From the NCBI GenBank assembly GCA_964588385.1, contig CAZPPG010000004.1, positions 1-64,000 of the forward strand: a stretch of 64,000 nt of DNA. The letters run 5' to 3'. The DNA comes from JAHBWV01 sp964588385. Its GTDB lineage: Bacteria > Planctomycetota > Phycisphaerae > Phycisphaerales > UBA1924. The position numbers were made by a program, and so were the translations under genes. The notes beneath the pieces were generated by a model, which was not told the DNA's origin, made no database searches, and saw only the letters and a list, made by a program, of their open reading frames with translations. Positions 61,168 through 64,000 of this stretch are shown here, piece by piece. Positions within the stretch are counted from its first letter, which is position 1. Every line of letters starts with the position of its first letter.

Positions 61168-61476
61168 TCAGCGATTCCCCTCACGCAGACGATTCTTGTA
61201 CTCGGTCACCTGGCGGCTCGCCTTCTGGGAGGCCTGGTCGATCGCCGCGTACAGATCCTCGTGCTTGGCATGACACACGAACGGGTCGTGCTTCGGCACC
61301 CGTGACACGATCTCAACGTCGTAGTCGCCCTTGTGGTGGTGGTCGGCCTTGGTCAGCGTGACCGTTGTGGCCGACACGCCGTCAAAGTGCTTCCCGACGT
61401 GCTCCACCTTCGACTCCGCATACGTGCGGATCGCATCCGTGACTTCCAGACCACGCCCGATGACCTCGATGCGCAT
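61168..61476 (-). CDS. hpf: Ribosome hibernation promoting factor (short HPF/RaiA type)
   Basis: A 102-residue HPF fold protein that binds the 30S A/P-site region and inactivates ribosomes in stationary phase. MRIEVIGRGLEVTDAIRTYA, KVEHVGKHFDG, the GDYDVEIVSRVPKHDPFV strand and the LYAAIDQASQKASRQVTEYK helix are all standard. It lacks the long C-terminal dimerisation domain, so it is the short form. ATG at 61476 has an ideal AAGGAG 5 nt upstream. It heads the hpf-ptsN-ptsH run, the same order as around rpoN in proteobacteria, though rpoN is absent here. Confidence 0.93.
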   Translation of the reverse strand: MRIEVIGRGLEVTDAIRTYAESKVEHVGKHFDGVSATTVTLTKADHHHKGDYDVEIVSRVPKHDPFVCHAKHEDLYAAIDQASQKASRQVTEYKNRLREGNR

Positions 61477-61586
61477 GAACGCTCCTTCTAAACTGTCGGG
61501 CGGCTCAACCCGCCGACGGACTCAACCCGGGCTCACCCAAGGGCGAGCGCGGGCTCACGCGATGATAAGCCCCGCAATCGTCCGGG

Positions 61587-62459
61587 TCAGGTGCGTCCGC
61601 CTTCCGGCGATCGGGGCCCGTCAGGGGGAGCGACCGGCAGGCCGGGCGTTCCGGGACGATCCAGCGCCGAGATCGGCTTGCCGGAACTCTCCGGCGTCAG
61701 CACGCCCGCCGTGATGATGAACCGAAGGGCCTCATCGATCGACATGGGCATGTCCTTCACCTCGGCCTCCCGAACGTTGACCACAAACCCCGTGAACGGA
61801 GTCGGCGTCGTCGGCACAAACACCGACACCATGTCCCCACCGCCCACCTCGCGGGCCCCCTTGAGCGACGAACCGGTGACAAAGCCGAGTGTCCAGCACT
61901 CCTTCCGGGGCCACTCGACCAGCACCACGCGATTGAACGCCATCGCCTTCTCGCCGATGATCAGGTCCACCACCTGTTTTACGTGCGGGTAGACCTGCTT
62001 GAAGCCGGGGATGCGCTGGATCAATGCCTCCACGCGCGAGTACACGTGACGCCCGAAGAACCCGCCGAGCAGCACGCCCGCCAGGTACACAAGCCCCATC
62101 GCGACGATCAGGCCGATGCCGTTCAGCCACGACCGCTCCGCCCACCGCGCCCGAAAGTGCCTCAGCGAATCTTTCGCATTCCCCTTGACGTACCACCCGC
62201 GATCCGGCGTGACCTGCTTGTTGTCCTTGTCCCGCAATCCAGGCTCATACACGGGCAGCAGCTTGGGGTCCACGACCCTGGGCGCCACTTCAACAACCGT
62301 CCACTGCACGCCCGCGTTGATCGGCGCCGCGACGGTCTTCAGCAGGAAGCTGAAGGCCTGCCACAGCAGCCAGAGCGTCACGATGGACGGAAGAAGGATG
62401 CCCAGGCCGCGGAAAAAGAACCGCTTGAAATCAGAACTGAAGGTCTTGCGCTCGAGCAT
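61587..62459 (-). CDS. DUF502 membrane protein
   Basis: A 290-residue membrane protein of the DUF502 family. The first helix is at about 15-40 (RGLGILLPSIVTLWLLWQAF) and a second at about 112-135 (GLIVAMGLVYLAGVLLGGFF). Family blocks RVEALIQRIPGFKQVYPHVK, VVLVEWPRKECWTLGFVTG and VSVFVPTTPTPFTGFV are clear. Between the two helices lies a 60-residue outside loop with PRVVDPKLLPVYEPG. ATG at 62459 begins right before the first helix. The Pro/Arg-rich end (about 265-290) is short. Function unknown; possibly envelope integrity. The hpf gene is 110 bp downstream. Confidence 0.88.
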   Translation of the reverse strand: MLERKTFSSDFKRFFFRGLGILLPSIVTLWLLWQAFSFLLKTVAAPINAGVQWTVVEVAPRVVDPKLLPVYEPGLRDKDNKQVTPDRGWYVKGNAKDSLRHFRARWAERSWLNGIGLIVAMGLVYLAGVLLGGFFGRHVYSRVEALIQRIPGFKQVYPHVKQVVDLIIGEKAMAFNRVVLVEWPRKECWTLGFVTGSSLKGAREVGGGDMVSVFVPTTPTPFTGFVVNVREAEVKDMPMSIDEALRFIITAGVLTPESSGKPISALDRPGTPGLPVAPPDGPRSPEGGRT

Positions 62460-62552
62460 GGTGCGTCCGATGGGTGGTGGCGCGGGCCGCAGGCCCCACA
62501 CACATTCCCGCCGCACAGCGCGGAGGGCCGCCATTGTACGGAGCAACAATCC

Positions 62553-63275
62553 CTACGCCGCACGGCTCGCCGTTCGCCTCGACCCGGCGCGATAGCGGCA
62601 GAACGTGGGATGCAGGTGCTCGGCGATCACCCCAGCCGCGAAGACCTTCTGTCCAGACGAGAGCTCAAGCGGGAACACAGGCAGGGTCCCGCCGCACGCG
62701 GCTCCCGGTCTTCCGAGCGGTCCGGCCCGACGTCCCGCGCTTGTGAGGTCCGCCTCGCTCGGGCGCAGCCCTGCGAACCGCACGATCCGCTCGGCCAGAG
62801 CCCACGGATCGTTCTCCAGATCGGAAGCATGCACCTCGAGATACGACTCAAACGTCCCCTGGCTGATCGCAATCGCGGACATGAAGTCCACGCACGCACG
62901 CAGCCCGAGCCGACACTCCGGTGTCAAGGGGCCATCATCCGGCGCACGGGCGCACAGCAGATCGTCCATTGAGCACCCCGTCGAACGCCGCTCAACACGC
63001 AGCACCCGGTAGTTGGCGAGCACGGCCTCCCGAGGATCGGCACACAGCATCGCCACGCGCCGACCGGTGAGGGAAGCCGCGAGGGACAACGGCGTCGAGC
63101 GCCCCTTCTGCTCCGAGAGGCCCTCGATCCATGAGATGCAGGTGGGATCGACACCCTCCATCGACAGCAGAAGCGACTCCACAAGCCCGCGCAGGCGCGG
63201 AAGTCCGCATCCGTTGAAGGCCACCACGACCGGACTGCCGCGCGGTGGGCTCTGCGTAGGACCGACGTTGTTCAT
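62553..63275 (-). CDS. Divergent sulfotransferase-like protein
   Basis: A 240-residue protein with a partly kept sulfotransferase pattern. AMLCADPREAVLANYRVLR resembles the 3'-phosphate motif of PAPS sulfotransferases (RxPxD with a Ser/Asn further on), and YLEVHASDLENDPWALAERI plus VRFAGLRPSEADL match the usual late helix. But the N-terminal loop VVVAFNGCGLPRLRGL has lost the PRSG(N/S)T motif, so cofactor binding is doubtful. ATG at 63275 has GGAG about 7 nt upstream. Neighbour genes are DUF502 and a STAS protein; no clear role. Confidence 0.5.
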   Translation of the reverse strand: MNNVGPTQSPPRGSPVVVAFNGCGLPRLRGLVESLLLSMEGVDPTCISWIEGLSEQKGRSTPLSLAASLTGRRVAMLCADPREAVLANYRVLRVERRSTGCSMDDLLCARAPDDGPLTPECRLGLRACVDFMSAIAISQGTFESYLEVHASDLENDPWALAERIVRFAGLRPSEADLTSAGRRAGPLGRPGAACGGTLPVFPLELSSGQKVFAAGVIAEHLHPTFCRYRAGSRRTASRAA

Positions 63276-63433
63276 GGCGGGCTCCGTTGATCGCCCTTCC
63301 CCCGAAGGACGCATCACTGGCTATCGGAACCCTCCGCCTTCGGGCTGAGCCCCCACGCCCGAAACTCGCCCCGCCCCACGCCCACGGTCGGGATCGCGCG
63401 ATTCCTGCGCGATCCCCTTCACGCCCGCACGCT

Positions 63434-63838
63434 TCACGCGGCCCTCGCGCTCAGGCCACCTCCCATCAGCAGGTCCCGAGCGTGGCTCGAATCCGTTGCG
63501 ACCGGAATGCACGCGTCCAGACGCGTCACGCGAAGGATCCGCTTCACCTCGTCCGGCAGACCGAATACCACCAGAGAACCGGCGTTGTGGCGGCAGCGCG
63601 TGTGCAGATCCACCAGCATGTTCAGGCACGCAGACGACAGGTGCTCAACCCGCTCGAACGAGACCGCCAGAAGCCACCCCGCCCGCCGCGCCGCGTCGCT
63701 CAACTCATCCGAGAGCAGCGCCGCCTGTCGTTCGCGAACCGCCGGACAGAGCACTCCGACGACGGCAATCGGAAAGACCGACTGCACCTCGATGAGCGGC
63801 CCACGATGGGCATCCATCGCCAAGAGATCGAAGTCCAT
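63434..63838 (-). CDS. STAS-domain protein (anti-sigma factor antagonist-like)
   Basis: A 134-residue STAS-fold protein, as in SpoIIAA/RsbV. The core is VSFERVEHLSSACLNMLVDL followed by LVVFGLPDEVKRILRVTRLD, with Ser in LSSAC at the usual phosphorylated place. A longer N-terminal part (about 1-35, PIAVVGVLCPAVRERQAALL) covers the first strands. RsbW-like kinase or PP2C partners are not in the window. The 162 bp upstream to the window edge have no gene I can support. The sulfotransferase-like gene lies 158 bp downstream. Confidence 0.8.
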   Translation of the reverse strand: MDFDLLAMDAHRGPLIEVQSVFPIAVVGVLCPAVRERQAALLSDELSDAARRAGWLLAVSFERVEHLSSACLNMLVDLHTRCRHNAGSLVVFGLPDEVKRILRVTRLDACIPVATDSSHARDLLMGGGLSARAA

Positions 63839-64000
63839 TCGCTGTGTCTCCCGCCGACAGGCCGGGCCGGGTTACACACCCGCCGCGGCCGACGCACACC
63901 AAGAGGTGCAATCCAACCCCTCGCCCGGCCAGCATCCGGCAGCTCGCGCAAGACTCGCGACGTGAAAGCGAACCGCCTGCGACGACTGGGCAAACGAGGT

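Noticed and set aside
1..64000. tRNA, rRNA, CRISPR, IS or phage genes
   Set aside because: I looked for T-arm-like sequence, direct repeats with unique spacers, transposase motifs and integrase motifs and found none that hold up.

Overview
The window is high-GC DNA (roughly two thirds G+C by eye) that reads like a chromosomal piece of a planctomycete, most likely of the class Phycisphaerae. The signs are secreted proteins ending in a PAPGA-hydrophobic-Arg sorting tail (7161-7778, 36576-37193), a kelch protein with a C-terminal EF-hand/dockerin-like repeat, DUF1080 and DUF1579 proteins, a DUF1559-type prepilin with a C-terminal DG-H motif, a large membrane-bound Ser/Thr kinase and several sulfotransferase-like genes. 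The lineage call is inference from family content; no rRNA or tRNA gene, CRISPR array, insertion sequence or phage region was seen.

Layout: 1-2.9 kb holds a truncated Ala/Gln-rich membrane protein, a HmuV-like ABC ATPase and an NDUFA9-like SDR. 3.0-7.0 kb has RNase R and an M32 carboxypeptidase. 7.1-13 kb has a sorted surface protein, a zinc-ribbon membrane protein, a secreted S9 peptidase and a secreted caspase-like protein. 13.1-18.4 kb is a tightly coupled four-gene operon, LptF/G permease - GT39 glycosyltransferase - PAP2 phosphatase - LptF/G permease, which I read as lipid A modification plus LPS export. 18.5-21.6 kb has a TlpA-like thioredoxin, a DUF6614 protein and a double-DUF1080 protein. 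21.6-29.5 kb (minus strand) has a gene relic, a PHP-GT4 fusion, a fused TIGR03546/TIGR03545-like protein, a DASS transporter and a DUF1579-like protein. 29.7-36.4 kb has the kinase, a sulfotransferase, two DUF1579 proteins and RibBA with a degenerate GTP cyclohydrolase II half. 36.5-52.4 kb (plus strand) is mixed housekeeping and secreted genes, including two tandem ClpP/SppA-fold paralogues, an M3 peptidase, a kelch protein, a PfkB kinase, a methyltransferase, a glutamine amidotransferase, a DNA glycosylase and a prepilin. 53.2-55.6 kb is a c-di-AMP (ydaO-type) riboswitch ahead of a KimA-like potassium transporter. 55.6-64 kb (minus strand) has a TPR/gluzincin peptidase, a LolA-like protein, a DUF3313 lipoprotein, the nitrogen-PTS cluster hpf-ptsN-ptsH, a DUF502 membrane protein, a sulfotransferase-like protein and a STAS protein.

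The best signals for a second look are the riboswitch-KimA unit, the Lpt/GT39/PAP2 operon, the doubly altered RibBA, the protease-fold pair in which one copy has lost its nucleophile, a dockerin-type 3' gene relic directly after the PHP-GT4 stop codon, and short tandem repeats that sit just upstream of several start codons.
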